A stretch of 64,000 nucleotides of DNA, taken from NCBI RefSeq assembly GCF_009758205.1, contig NZ_WRXN01000001.1, forward strand, positions 1,116,001-1,180,000. Reading direction: 5' to 3'. A program made the position numbers and the translations under genes. Positions 53,740 to 62,160 of the stretch are shown here, one piece after another; the first letter of the stretch is position 1; each line of letters starts with the position of its first letter. The notes under the pieces were generated by a model that saw nothing but the letters and a program-made list of their open reading frames with translations, ran no database searches and was not told the DNA's origin. Source of the stretch: Chitinophaga tropicalis. Its GTDB lineage: Bacteria; Bacteroidota; Bacteroidia; Chitinophagales; Chitinophagaceae.

Positions 53740-54978
53740 ATGAAACATTTATCCCTGTTAATCTCAGCTGCACTTGTAGCAGGTACTGCTGTTGCACAGC
53801 GCAATTATGTGCCGGGCACTGTCATCACACATCAGAGCGATTCCCTGAAAGGGTTTATTGACTATCAGAACTGGAGTATCTCGCCAGGAGAGATACGTTT
53901 TAAGAAACAACTTGAAAATGCAGAGGAAGAGCATTACAAACCGGCTGATGTTAACGGGTTTGTGATCAGTTTACCGCAGGAAGAGGAAGTATATGTAAGC
54001 AAGCAGGTGTTGCTGGACATAACCCGTCATACTCTCTCCAACCTGATGGAAACTTCCGCAAGAGACCTGCAGGACTCTGTTGTTTTCCTGTCCCGTCTTG
54101 TGAAAGGTTATTATACCCTGTATGACTATACAGACATTAACAGCAGGGTACATTACGTTTATGAAAAGGAGGGAGAGACTCCACAGGAGCTGCTTATGCA
54201 AAAGGCATATGTTACCAACAGCAGGGGAAGTGGTGTATTTGAAGATAAAGCGTATCAGCGGCAGCTGGAGGAATTGTTTGCAGACAATTCCGGGATAAGC
54301 AGGAAAGGCCGTTCTGCTGCTTATGAAGAGAGGCCGCTGAAGAATATCTTCATCGCCTATAACAGTTATAAGGACCCTTCTTTTGTAGCTGTAGAAGAGA
54401 ATAAGCGAACAAAGTACAAGGTATACTTTGGCGTAATGGCCGGCATATCATCCAGCAGCTATCACCCCGGTGGTGAAGCATCGTACTTTAAGAACAGTAA
54501 ATACGATGGTTCTGTATCGTCTATCTGGGGTGTTTGGGTGGATATCCCTACGGGAAGGAACAGAAGACGTTTTTCTATTCCCATAGAGGCACATTATAAA
54601 GGTGTAAAGACCAATGGAAAGATAGACCTGTACAATGGTATACTGACGAGATTTGCCTTTGATTATGTGCAGGTGAACGTGATGGCCAGGTATACTTATC
54701 CGAAAGGATTTATCAGGCCATATGCCAATATTGGTATGGGAAATGCCTTTATGATAAAGATCAAGCAGAATGAGAAATCCACTAATGGTGGTGCTAACTG
54801 GTCAGAAGCGATAGATGGGCCGCGTAAGCATGAACAATCAATAATAGCCGGTATTGGCGCTACTGCAAGCCGGTTGGGAATTGAATGCAGGTACGTGGGC
54901 AGCACCGGGTTCTCTCCATATGGAGGTTCCGGCATTGGAATAAGAAGCTTTCAGCTCATAGCTACCTGCCGTCTTTAA
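53740..54978 (+). CDS. secreted hypothetical protein with outer-membrane-like C-terminus
   Basis: 412 residues, signal peptide to ~20 (SAALVAGTAVAQ). The N-terminal half (GTVITHQSDSLKGFIDYQNW, EEEVYVSKQVLLDITR) resembles a widespread Bacteroidota secreted family of unknown function; the C-terminal half from ~230 has alternating strands (KYKVYFGVMAGISSSSY, YVQVNVMARYTYPKGFIRPYANIGMG) suggestive of a small beta-barrel. No catalytic motif. It follows uppP by 19 bases and overlaps the convergent ald gene by 4 bases. Confidence 0.7.
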   Translation: MKHLSLLISAALVAGTAVAQRNYVPGTVITHQSDSLKGFIDYQNWSISPGEIRFKKQLENAEEEHYKPADVNGFVISLPQEEEVYVSKQVLLDITRHTLSNLMETSARDLQDSVVFLSRLVKGYYTLYDYTDINSRVHYVYEKEGETPQELLMQKAYVTNSRGSGVFEDKAYQRQLEELFADNSGISRKGRSAAYEERPLKNIFIAYNSYKDPSFVAVEENKRTKYKVYFGVMAGISSSSYHPGGEASYFKNSKYDGSVSSIWGVWVDIPTGRNRRRFSIPIEAHYKGVKTNGKIDLYNGILTRFAFDYVQVNVMARYTYPKGFIRPYANIGMGNAFMIKIKQNEKSTNGGANWSEAIDGPRKHEQSIIAGIGATASRLGIECRYVGSTGFSPYGGSGIGIRSFQLIATCRL

Positions 54979-56192
54979 CCTTTCACTGCCAGCAGCAGCT
55001 CCAGGTCAGTATATTTCAGTTTGAATTTCTCACTCAGATGATAATTGGTGAGCGCGCCTTTGTAGAGATAGATACCATTGCGTACACCGCGCTTGATCCA
55101 TACCAGGTTTTCAAAGCCGCCATCATCCGCCGCTTCCAGCAACAGGGGCATCAGTACATTACTGATAGCTTCTGATGCTGTGCGGGCAAAGCCTGAAGGT
55201 ATATTAGGCACACAGTAATGCACTACATCATATTTCTTGAACACAGGGTTTTCGTGGCTGGTGATCTCTGAGGTTTCGAAGCAGCCGCCCCTGTCTATAC
55301 TTACATCTACTATTACGGAACCTGCTTTCATGTTACTTACCATTGCTTCTGTTACTACAATGGGAGTACGTCCGCTCTGTGATGAAAGCGCTCCTACAGC
55401 TACATCTGCATTCTTTAACTGTTCTGCCAGTACTTTTGGCTGTATAACGGAAGTGAACACACGCACGCCGATATTATTCTGCAGCCTTTTCAGCTTATAG
55501 ATGTTATTGTCGAACACTTTTACGGAGGCGCCCAGCGCCATTGCCGTACGTGCGGCAAATTCACCTACTATACCGGCGCCTATGATCACTACTTTGGTAG
55601 GGGGGATACCTGTTACGCCACCCAGCAGAATGCCTTTACCGCGGTTGCTGTTGCTGAGGTACTGGCCCGCCAGGAGCATTACTGCGCCACCGGCAATTTC
55701 ACTCATCGCTCTTACAATAGGGTAAGTGCCTGCATCATCTTTCAGGTTCTCGAAAGAAAGGAGGGTGATCCGCTTCTCCATCATTTTCTGTACCTGTTCT
55801 ATTTTAAGGGCAGCCAGGTGAATAGGGGAGATCACTATCTGATGGGGATGCAGGAGCTCTATTTCTTCGTCGCTCAGCGGAGCTGATTTTACAATGATCT
55901 CCGCCTTATATACTTCCTTTTTATCATAGAGTATTTCAGCACCGGCCTCTGAGAAATCTGTATCATAGAAATGAGAGCCATCGCCTGCTTTGTGTTCTAC
56001 CACGATATGGTGCCCGTTGCTGGCCAGGATGCTTACCGCATCCGGTGTTAATGCGATACGGTTTTCCTGGAAAGAAGTTTCTTTGGGAATACCGATAAAT
56101 AAACGGGAATTTTTTTGTGGAATATCCAGCGTCTCTTCCAGCGGTGAATATGTAAAACCAGCACTCACAACAGGTTTTTGCCTTTGCTCCAT
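54975..56192 (-). CDS. ald: alanine dehydrogenase
   Basis: 405 residues, somewhat longer than the ~370 usual because of an N-terminal extension of about 30 residues before LFIGIPKETSFQENRIALTP. AlaDH/PNT N-terminal domain has the substrate Arg in ENRIALTP and Lys in VEHKAG; NAD-binding fold is VVIIGAGIVGEFAARTAMALGA near 195, and VSIDRGGCFETSE follows. It interconverts L-alanine and pyruvate with ammonia. Promoter element TATCTTTG lies 42 bases upstream, after tsaE. Confidence 0.9.
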   Translation of the reverse strand: MEQRQKPVVSAGFTYSPLEETLDIPQKNSRLFIGIPKETSFQENRIALTPDAVSILASNGHHIVVEHKAGDGSHFYDTDFSEAGAEILYDKKEVYKAEIIVKSAPLSDEEIELLHPHQIVISPIHLAALKIEQVQKMMEKRITLLSFENLKDDAGTYPIVRAMSEIAGGAVMLLAGQYLSNSNRGKGILLGGVTGIPPTKVVIIGAGIVGEFAARTAMALGASVKVFDNNIYKLKRLQNNIGVRVFTSVIQPKVLAEQLKNADVAVGALSSQSGRTPIVVTEAMVSNMKAGSVIVDVSIDRGGCFETSEITSHENPVFKKYDVVHYCVPNIPSGFARTASEAISNVLMPLLLEAADDGGFENLVWIKRGVRNGIYLYKGALTNYHLSEKFKLKYTDLELLLAVKG

Positions 56193-56233
56193 ATGATTAT
56201 CAAGATTGGTCCGGGTGAATTTTTCCGGGTATC

Positions 56234-56241
56234 CAAAGATA
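56234..56241 (-). promoter_or_regulatory. -7 promoter element TATCTTTG for ald
   Basis: Exact TAnnTTTG on the minus strand, 41 bases before the ald start, in the gap after tsaE. Confidence 0.55.
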
Positions 56242-56259
56242 CGTCATTTGTTCAAAGCT

Positions 56260-56682
56260 TTATCCGGCGCGTAATAGCCTTTTTTTATCCGGCAGAACAG
56301 ATAGTTGCAGCCTGACCGTGTCAGGTGGCAGAAGATGAGCAACGATGTCAGGCCATTCCACAAAACAGATGGCGTTCTCTTTGTAGATGGTGTCTTCTAC
56401 ACCAGCAGCAATAGCTTCGTCTTCATCACGCAGGCGGTACAGGTCCAGGTGATAGATGCTGTGCAATGCGCCATTCTGCCTGTAAGCGTATTCGTTAATA
56501 ATAGAAAATGTAGGGCTGGCAGTAGCATCTTCTACGCCTTTTGCAGCGCATAAAGCCTTTACGAAGGTGGTTTTACCTGCGCCCATGGGGCCTTCCAGTG
56601 TAAATATGTGTTGTGCGTTATAATGCTGCCAGAAGCTTTTAGCGGTTACTTCCAGCTCGTTTTCAGAAAAGGTCCATTCCAT
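56260..56682 (-). CDS. tsaE: tRNA threonylcarbamoyladenosine biosynthesis ATPase TsaE
   Basis: 140 residues. Walker A LEGPMGAGKTTFVKAL near residue 29, then ASPTFSIINEY, the switch-like block, and YHLDLYRL with Walker B-type FVEWPD near 113. It supports TsaB/TsaD in making t6A at position 37 of ANN-decoding tRNAs. Partners are not in the window. Upstream of ald on the same strand. Confidence 0.95.
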   Translation of the reverse strand: MEWTFSENELEVTAKSFWQHYNAQHIFTLEGPMGAGKTTFVKALCAAKGVEDATASPTFSIINEYAYRQNGALHSIYHLDLYRLRDEDEAIAAGVEDTIYKENAICFVEWPDIVAHLLPPDTVRLQLSVLPDKKRLLRAG

Positions 56683-56858
56683 GCGGTAAATTTAAAGAAT
56701 TTGATTTTTTAAATGAGGGAGGGACGGCAGCCGGCTGAAAATTCATACGGAGTTGCATTAATAATGAGATCCTTCAGAACTGATTGATAATGTGTAATAT
56801 AGATGTATGATGGGAAACCCGGTTGCAATAATATTTTATTCACATAAATACCCGCATG

Positions 56859-56876
56859 ATACCTTTGTATAGGTAT
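56859..56876 (+). promoter_or_regulatory. palindrome ATACCT-N6-AGGTAT over copper ATPase promoter
   Basis: A perfect 6-bp inverted repeat overlaps the -7 element TACCTTTG (56860-56867) and lies 28 bp before the ATPase start. Placement over the promoter fits a repressor or a MerR/CsoR-type metal sensor site; no regulator gene is nearby. Confidence 0.5.
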
Positions 56877-56903
56877 TTTGATATTAATCATAATCATTGA
56901 AAG

Positions 56904-59009
56904 ATGGAAACGATCAGTTGTAAAGTGATAGGCCTGCATTGTACCAATTGTGCACAAACAGTATCCCGCTTCCTGGAAAATAAGGGAATGCAGGATGTGA
57001 ATGTAAGCTTTGCTACGGGCGACCTGAGCTTTACACTACCTGCCGGCGGTTCTGCCAGAGAAATGCTGAATGGCATTAACCAGCTGGGCTACCAGGTATT
57101 GCAACCTGATGAAGCTCCTCCCAAACTGGCCTTCCTCAATACCCTTCTCTTTAAATTCATTTTCTGCGCCATCTTTACCGCCCCGTTGCTTTTACATATG
57201 TGGGTAAACTGGGCATGGCTGCACAATCCATATGTTCAGCTTGCATTAGCCACTCCCGTATTCCTGACAGGGCTCTGGCATTTTGGCCGCAGCGCATGGA
57301 GATCGCTCGTAAACAGGATGGCCAATATGGATGTCCTGATCACACTGGGAGCTGTAGCTGCCTATGGTTACAGCCTTACCGGCACCCTGGGAAATATGGG
57401 GAGCGACTATATGTTCTACGAAACAGCCGCCGCTATCATCACACTGGTATTCCTGGGCAACCTGCTGGAAGAACGTTCCGTTAAACAAACCACCACTGCC
57501 ATTACCGCACTGGCTAAAATGCAGGTGACCACCGCCCGTCTTATAGCTGACGATCATGGCGGACATGAACATATTCACATAGTAGATAACCGTACCCTCA
57601 AACCGGGCGATAAAGTGCTGGTGAACACAGGAGATCAGGTCCCGATGGACGGTACCATTTACTGGGGGAGCGGACATATCAATGAATCCATGATAACCGG
57701 GGAAAGTGAGCCTGTTGCCAAGAGAGAGAAAGACAAAGCCATCGGGGGCACCATCATGGAAGACGGCAGCATCAAAATGTTCATTACCGCTACCGGCAAA
57801 GACACCATATTATCTTATATCATTGAACTGGTAAAACAGGCCCAGGGCAACAAACCTCCCATGCAGAAACTGGCAGACCGTATCAGCGCCATTTTTGTAC
57901 CGCTGGTACTGGGCATTTCCATCTGCACTTTCCTGGGCTGGCTGTTGTTTGGCAATGTAAGTACCGGCGGCGCTATTATGCGCAGCATTGCCGTTCTGGT
58001 AATTGCCTGTCCCTGCGCCATGGGACTGGCTACTCCTGCAGCCGTAATGGTAGGATTGGGGCGTGCAGCTCATAATGGCATCCTGATCAAAGGAGCCAAC
58101 ACACTGGAAGCATTTAAAGACATTAAATACGTGGTGCTGGATAAAACCGGTACACTTACCACCGGCAAGCTTAAAGTGGGAAATTTCCATGCAGAAGGCA
58201 TGTCTGAACAGGTATTCAAAGCTACCGTATACAGCCTGGAGAAATATTCTTCCCATCCTATTGCCCGCTCCCTTTCCGGGTTATGGAAAGGAGAGGGGGA
58301 AGTGTCTTTGCAACAGGTAAGGGAAATAAAAGGCAGGGGAATGCAGGCAAAAGATAAAGAAGGCAATGAATGGAAGCTGGGATCTTATGCCATGGCAACA
58401 GAGGCTACTACAGATGACAGTCACAATATCTACCTCCTGAAGAACGGCGTACTGGCAGGTTGGGTTGATTTCAGCGATGAGATCAGGCCTGATGCCGTAC
58501 AAATGGTGCAGCAGCTAAAGCAGAGAGGTATTGTGCCGGTATTGCTGAGCGGGGATACTGAACGCAAATGCCGGGAACTGGCGCAGCAGGTAGGTATCAC
58601 GGAAGTCTTTTCCGGGCAGACGCCGGAACAGAAGCTGCAACAGATAGATGTACTGATGCAGAAAGGGGCAGTGGCGATGGTGGGAGATGGGATCAATGAT
58701 GCTCCTGCGCTGGCTAAGGCCAATATCGGTATTTCCCTGAGCGATGCTACCCATGTTGCTATGCAGAGCGCCAATGTGATCCTGCTGAACAGCCGCTTAT
58801 CCAACCTGCCGCTGGCACTGGGATTGGGTAAACATACTTATCTGACCATTAAGCAGAACCTTTTCTGGGCATTCCTGTACAATATTATTGCTATTCCTTT
58901 TGCAGTATCCGGTGTATTGAGCCCTGTTACCGGAGCAGGTATTATGGCATTATCTGACATCGTGCTGGCTGTGAACTCTGTGAGATTGCGGTATAAGAAA
59001 GTAAATTAA
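56904..59009 (+). CDS. copper-translocating P-type ATPase (P1B-1-like)
   Basis: 701 residues. N-terminal HMA domain with copper site GLHCTNCAQ (near 12). Eight transmembrane helices. A-domain ITGESEPVAK near 273; M6 CPC in VIACPCAMGLATPAA near 372; phosphorylation site DKTGTLTTGK near 415; SSHPIA as the HP nucleotide motif; hinge MVGDGINDAPALAKAN near 595. M7 YN is present (WAFLYNIIAIPF). M8 reads GIMALSDIVLAVNSVRL, where most copper ATPases have MxxSS; the second Ser is Asp here. Exports Cu(I) from the cytoplasm. Precise metal choice is therefore somewhat uncertain. Confidence 0.93.
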   Translation: METISCKVIGLHCTNCAQTVSRFLENKGMQDVNVSFATGDLSFTLPAGGSAREMLNGINQLGYQVLQPDEAPPKLAFLNTLLFKFIFCAIFTAPLLLHMWVNWAWLHNPYVQLALATPVFLTGLWHFGRSAWRSLVNRMANMDVLITLGAVAAYGYSLTGTLGNMGSDYMFYETAAAIITLVFLGNLLEERSVKQTTTAITALAKMQVTTARLIADDHGGHEHIHIVDNRTLKPGDKVLVNTGDQVPMDGTIYWGSGHINESMITGESEPVAKREKDKAIGGTIMEDGSIKMFITATGKDTILSYIIELVKQAQGNKPPMQKLADRISAIFVPLVLGISICTFLGWLLFGNVSTGGAIMRSIAVLVIACPCAMGLATPAAVMVGLGRAAHNGILIKGANTLEAFKDIKYVVLDKTGTLTTGKLKVGNFHAEGMSEQVFKATVYSLEKYSSHPIARSLSGLWKGEGEVSLQQVREIKGRGMQAKDKEGNEWKLGSYAMATEATTDDSHNIYLLKNGVLAGWVDFSDEIRPDAVQMVQQLKQRGIVPVLLSGDTERKCRELAQQVGITEVFSGQTPEQKLQQIDVLMQKGAVAMVGDGINDAPALAKANIGISLSDATHVAMQSANVILLNSRLSNLPLALGLGKHTYLTIKQNLFWAFLYNIIAIPFAVSGVLSPVTGAGIMALSDIVLAVNSVRLRYKKVN

Positions 59010-59024
59010 GCGTAAAAGAATTGC

Positions 59025-59069
59025 TCATCAAAAATCCCTTTCGCCGAAGACGAAAGGGATTTTTGATGA
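59025..59069 (+). repeat. long intergenic hairpin, family member 5
   Basis: 21-bp stem with one C-A mismatch, loop GAA, apex TTCGCC-GAA-GACGAA; right arm GGGATTTTTGATGA. Lies 15 bases after the ATPase stop and is followed by a GGCCTGCAGCCGGC sequence like the second repeat element. Confidence 0.78.
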
Positions 59070-59142
59070 AGAAGAAAGTGGCCTGCAGCCGGCTTAAAGC
59101 TGTTATACAAATCCTTTCTTTACTTTTACAGCTGCACCAGAT

Positions 59143-61053
59143 ATGTCCAGTCCAACAACAATACTCAAACAATACTGGGGTTATGACCAATTCCGGCCCT
59201 TACAGGAAGACATTATCCGTTCTGTAAGCAACGGGCAGGACACTCTCGCCCTCCTGCCAACAGGAGGGGGAAAGTCAGTCTGCTTCCAGGTGCCGGCGCT
59301 CATGAAGCCGGGAGTATGTGTGGTGGTAACGCCGCTGATAGCCCTGATGAAAGACCAGGTAGCTAACCTGAAGCGCCGTGACATACCCGCTGTAGCTATC
59401 TATGCCGGTATGTTCTACCAGGATGTGGAACGGTTGCTGGAGGAAGTGCGCAGGGGTAAATACAAATTCCTTTACATCTCACCCGAACGTTTGCAGAGCA
59501 AACGCTTTCTTGAATATTGCGACGGCATGCCTGTCAACCTGCTGGCTATAGACGAGGCGCACTGTATTTCCCAATGGGGGTATGATTTCAGGCCTGCCTA
59601 TCTTGAAATAGCCAATATCCGCAGTTATTTTCCCGGGGTGCCTGTACTGGCGCTGACAGCATCCGCTACTCCGCGGGTACAGCGGGACATCTGCGGGAAG
59701 TTGCTGATGCAGCAACCGGCGGTCTTTACAAAGAGTTTTGCCCGTCATAATCTTTCCTACAGCGTTATAAAAGAAGATAATAAACCGGAGAAGCTGCTGC
59801 ACATCATACAGCGGGTGCCCGGCACTGCTATTGTTTACTGCCGCAACCGCAAGCGTACCCGGGAAATAGCCGATATGCTGGAGCAGAACGGCATTGCTGC
59901 TACTTATTATCATGCCGGGCTTACGGGAGATGAACGGAGTACAAGACAGGACCTGTGGCTGAAAGGCAGGATAAGGGTAATGGCCTGTACCAACGCATTC
60001 GGCATGGGTATAGATAAACCGGATGTAAGACTGGTAATACATTATGACGTACCCGACGGACTGGAAGCTTACTACCAGGAGGCCGGGCGCGCCGGCAGGG
60101 ACGAGCAGAAAGCATATGCTGTATTGCTGTACCAGGAAGCAGAACTGGAGGGAATGACAGACAACATTGCCTTGCAATTTCCTGAGCTGGAAGAGATCAG
60201 GGACGTTTACCAGGCGCTTGTCAATTACCTGCAGGTACCTGTAGGCAGCGCAGAAGGGGTGTACTTTGATTTCGATATCAACGATTTTGTAAGCAGGTTC
60301 AAACTGAATATTACTACCGCCTATAGCTCACTGAGAATAATGGAACAGGAAGGTATCCTGCAGCTCAGTGAAAGTGTATTCCTGCCTTCCCGTGTGGAGT
60401 TTGTGACCAATAAGGAAACGCTGTATGACTATGAAAGCATGCAGCCTGCAATGGAGCCGCTTATCAGCTGTTTACTGCGTACCTATGAAGGCATCTTTGA
60501 TACACCTACTGTAATTTATGAGAAGCAGATAGCGCGTTTAATAAGATGGAAGGAATCTGCTGTGGTAGAGGCGTTGCTGTTACTGCATCAGCAACGTATT
60601 ATCAGGTATAGTCAGCGTAAAGATGAGCCACAGCTATGTTTCCTGCAGGAAAGGCTTTCTGCCCGGCAGCTGCGTATAGATATGGAACGTGTGAAGGCAA
60701 GGATGAAAGTATATAAGCTGCGGCTGGATGCTGTGATAAACTATGCAAGGAATACGGATATCTGCAGGACGCAGGCGCTGGTAAAGTACTTCGGAGAGAA
60801 GGATACGCCAGCCTGTGGGAAATGCGATGTCTGTTTGCAGAAAAAGGAAAAGCCGCTGGATGGAATCGCTATGGCGCGACTGGCAGAGTTGTTGTTTGAA
60901 CAGCTGGATATGGAGCCCAAGCACTGGAACCAGGTGTATGAGCAGTTAGCCGATGAAAAGGAGAGTCATTTGCTGGAGGTGATGCAATATTTAATTGCTG
61001 AGGGGAGGGCCGGCCGTGATAAAGACGGCAGGGTGTTTAAAGGGAAAGGTTAA
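59143..61053 (+). CDS. recQ: ATP-dependent DNA helicase RecQ
   Basis: 636 residues. Superfamily 2 helicase: Q-motif region YDQFRPLQEDII, Walker A LLPTGGGKS near 43, DEAH-box IDEAHCISQWGYDFRP near 140, motif III ALTASATP, motif V AFGMGIDKPDVR, motif VI QEAGRAGRDEQK. The RecQ zinc site is spread over RNTDIC and ACGKCDVC near 535-570. No HRDC domain is evident; the C-terminus is a short helical region. Unwinds DNA 3' to 5' in repair. Shorter and different at the C-terminus from E. coli RecQ. Confidence 0.93.
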   Translation: MSSPTTILKQYWGYDQFRPLQEDIIRSVSNGQDTLALLPTGGGKSVCFQVPALMKPGVCVVVTPLIALMKDQVANLKRRDIPAVAIYAGMFYQDVERLLEEVRRGKYKFLYISPERLQSKRFLEYCDGMPVNLLAIDEAHCISQWGYDFRPAYLEIANIRSYFPGVPVLALTASATPRVQRDICGKLLMQQPAVFTKSFARHNLSYSVIKEDNKPEKLLHIIQRVPGTAIVYCRNRKRTREIADMLEQNGIAATYYHAGLTGDERSTRQDLWLKGRIRVMACTNAFGMGIDKPDVRLVIHYDVPDGLEAYYQEAGRAGRDEQKAYAVLLYQEAELEGMTDNIALQFPELEEIRDVYQALVNYLQVPVGSAEGVYFDFDINDFVSRFKLNITTAYSSLRIMEQEGILQLSESVFLPSRVEFVTNKETLYDYESMQPAMEPLISCLLRTYEGIFDTPTVIYEKQIARLIRWKESAVVEALLLLHQQRIIRYSQRKDEPQLCFLQERLSARQLRIDMERVKARMKVYKLRLDAVINYARNTDICRTQALVKYFGEKDTPACGKCDVCLQKKEKPLDGIAMARLAELLFEQLDMEPKHWNQVYEQLADEKESHLLEVMQYLIAEGRAGRDKDGRVFKGKG

Positions 61054-61079
61054 CCAGGAAGCAGTGCTTCCCGGTTAAC
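61049..61079. terminator. bidirectional terminator between recQ and oxidoreductase
   Basis: GTTAACC-A-GGAAGC and GCTTCC-C-GGTTAAC form a 14-bp stem with one mismatch and loop AGT at the convergent gene ends; the left arm includes the recQ stop codon. Confidence 0.6.
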
Positions 61080-61087
61080 TGTAACAG

Positions 61088-62140
61088 TTATTTCTTTACT
61101 GGTATTACCTGGCCTGCTTTACTGCTGGCAAAGGCAGTTTCAATAATACGGATCACATTGACAGCATCTGCCGGTTGTACCGGTACAGGCGCGCCTGTTG
61201 CAATAGCTTTATGTACCCCGTCAAAATATTCAAGATAGTTGCCTTTAGGAGAAGGCAGGTATTGCCTGATCACTTTTCCATCTTTCTCTGTGTGCAGCAA
61301 TCCCCATTCATGTATACCTTCTTCACCCCATCCCGGAGCGCCGGGCATGAGCCCCTGCAGCAGCATATTCTCCTGGGTATCTGCTTTCGTTTTAATGAAA
61401 GAGCCTTTACGGCCGTGGAACTGGTAGGAAGGTAAAGGTTCTCTTACCAGGTAGTTGCTTTTCAGTCTTACGCGAAGTTTATCATAATACATGACCAGTT
61501 CGAAGTAGTCATCCACTACAGATTCTTTCCTGATAATGCGGATGTCTGCCCATACAGCGTCCGGCATACCGAACAGTTGCAGGGCCTGGTCTACCAGGTG
61601 TGAGCCCAGGTCATACAGGCAGCCAGTACCTGGCAGAGAGGTCTCTTTATGTTTTTTATAGCTCAGTTCTTCCTTGAAGCGGTCATAATGGATCTCTGCT
61701 TCCAGCAGGTCTCCCAGGTCGCCGCTCTGTATTACCTGTCTTACTATTTTGAAGTCGCTGTCAAAGCGCCTGTTGTGATATACGCTCAGCACAAGTCCTT
61801 TTGACTTAGCCAGGGCAGTGAGTTCTTCTCCTTCTGCGGAAGCTACGGTAAAGGGCTTTTCCACTATCACATGTTTGCCTGCCTGTAATGCGGCTTTGGC
61901 ATATTCGTAGTGGGTGTAATTGGGTGTGTTAACGACAACCAGTTCAAGTGAGGCATCCTGTAACATCTCTTCAACGCTGGCATATACTTTTACATCAGGG
62001 TAGCGTTGCTGTGCTGAGTGTTTGCTTCTTTCTACTACAGCGGTGAAGGCAAAGCCGGGATGTACGTGTATAAAGGGTGCGTGGAAGATATGGCCGGACA
62101 TGCCGTAAGAGCAGATGCCTGTTTTAATTATTTTTTCCAT
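61088..62140 (-). CDS. Gfo/Idh/MocA-family oxidoreductase
   Basis: 350 residues. The N-terminal NAD(P)-binding fold starts ICSYGMSGHIFHAPFI; the catalytic EKP motif is in HVIVEKPFTV near 95, followed by the C-terminal alpha/beta domain with GCLYDLGSHLVDQAL near 180, containing the conserved DxxxH catalytic pair. Members reduce or oxidise sugars and cyclitols; the substrate is unknown. Just downstream on the same strand of the HerA-like gene by 20 bases, so possibly co-transcribed. Confidence 0.9.
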   Translation of the reverse strand: MEKIIKTGICSYGMSGHIFHAPFIHVHPGFAFTAVVERSKHSAQQRYPDVKVYASVEEMLQDASLELVVVNTPNYTHYEYAKAALQAGKHVIVEKPFTVASAEGEELTALAKSKGLVLSVYHNRRFDSDFKIVRQVIQSGDLGDLLEAEIHYDRFKEELSYKKHKETSLPGTGCLYDLGSHLVDQALQLFGMPDAVWADIRIIRKESVVDDYFELVMYYDKLRVRLKSNYLVREPLPSYQFHGRKGSFIKTKADTQENMLLQGLMPGAPGWGEEGIHEWGLLHTEKDGKVIRQYLPSPKGNYLEYFDGVHKAIATGAPVPVQPADAVNVIRIIETAFASSKAGQVIPVKK

Positions 62141-62160
62141 AAGTGCGTTTTAAAATATTA

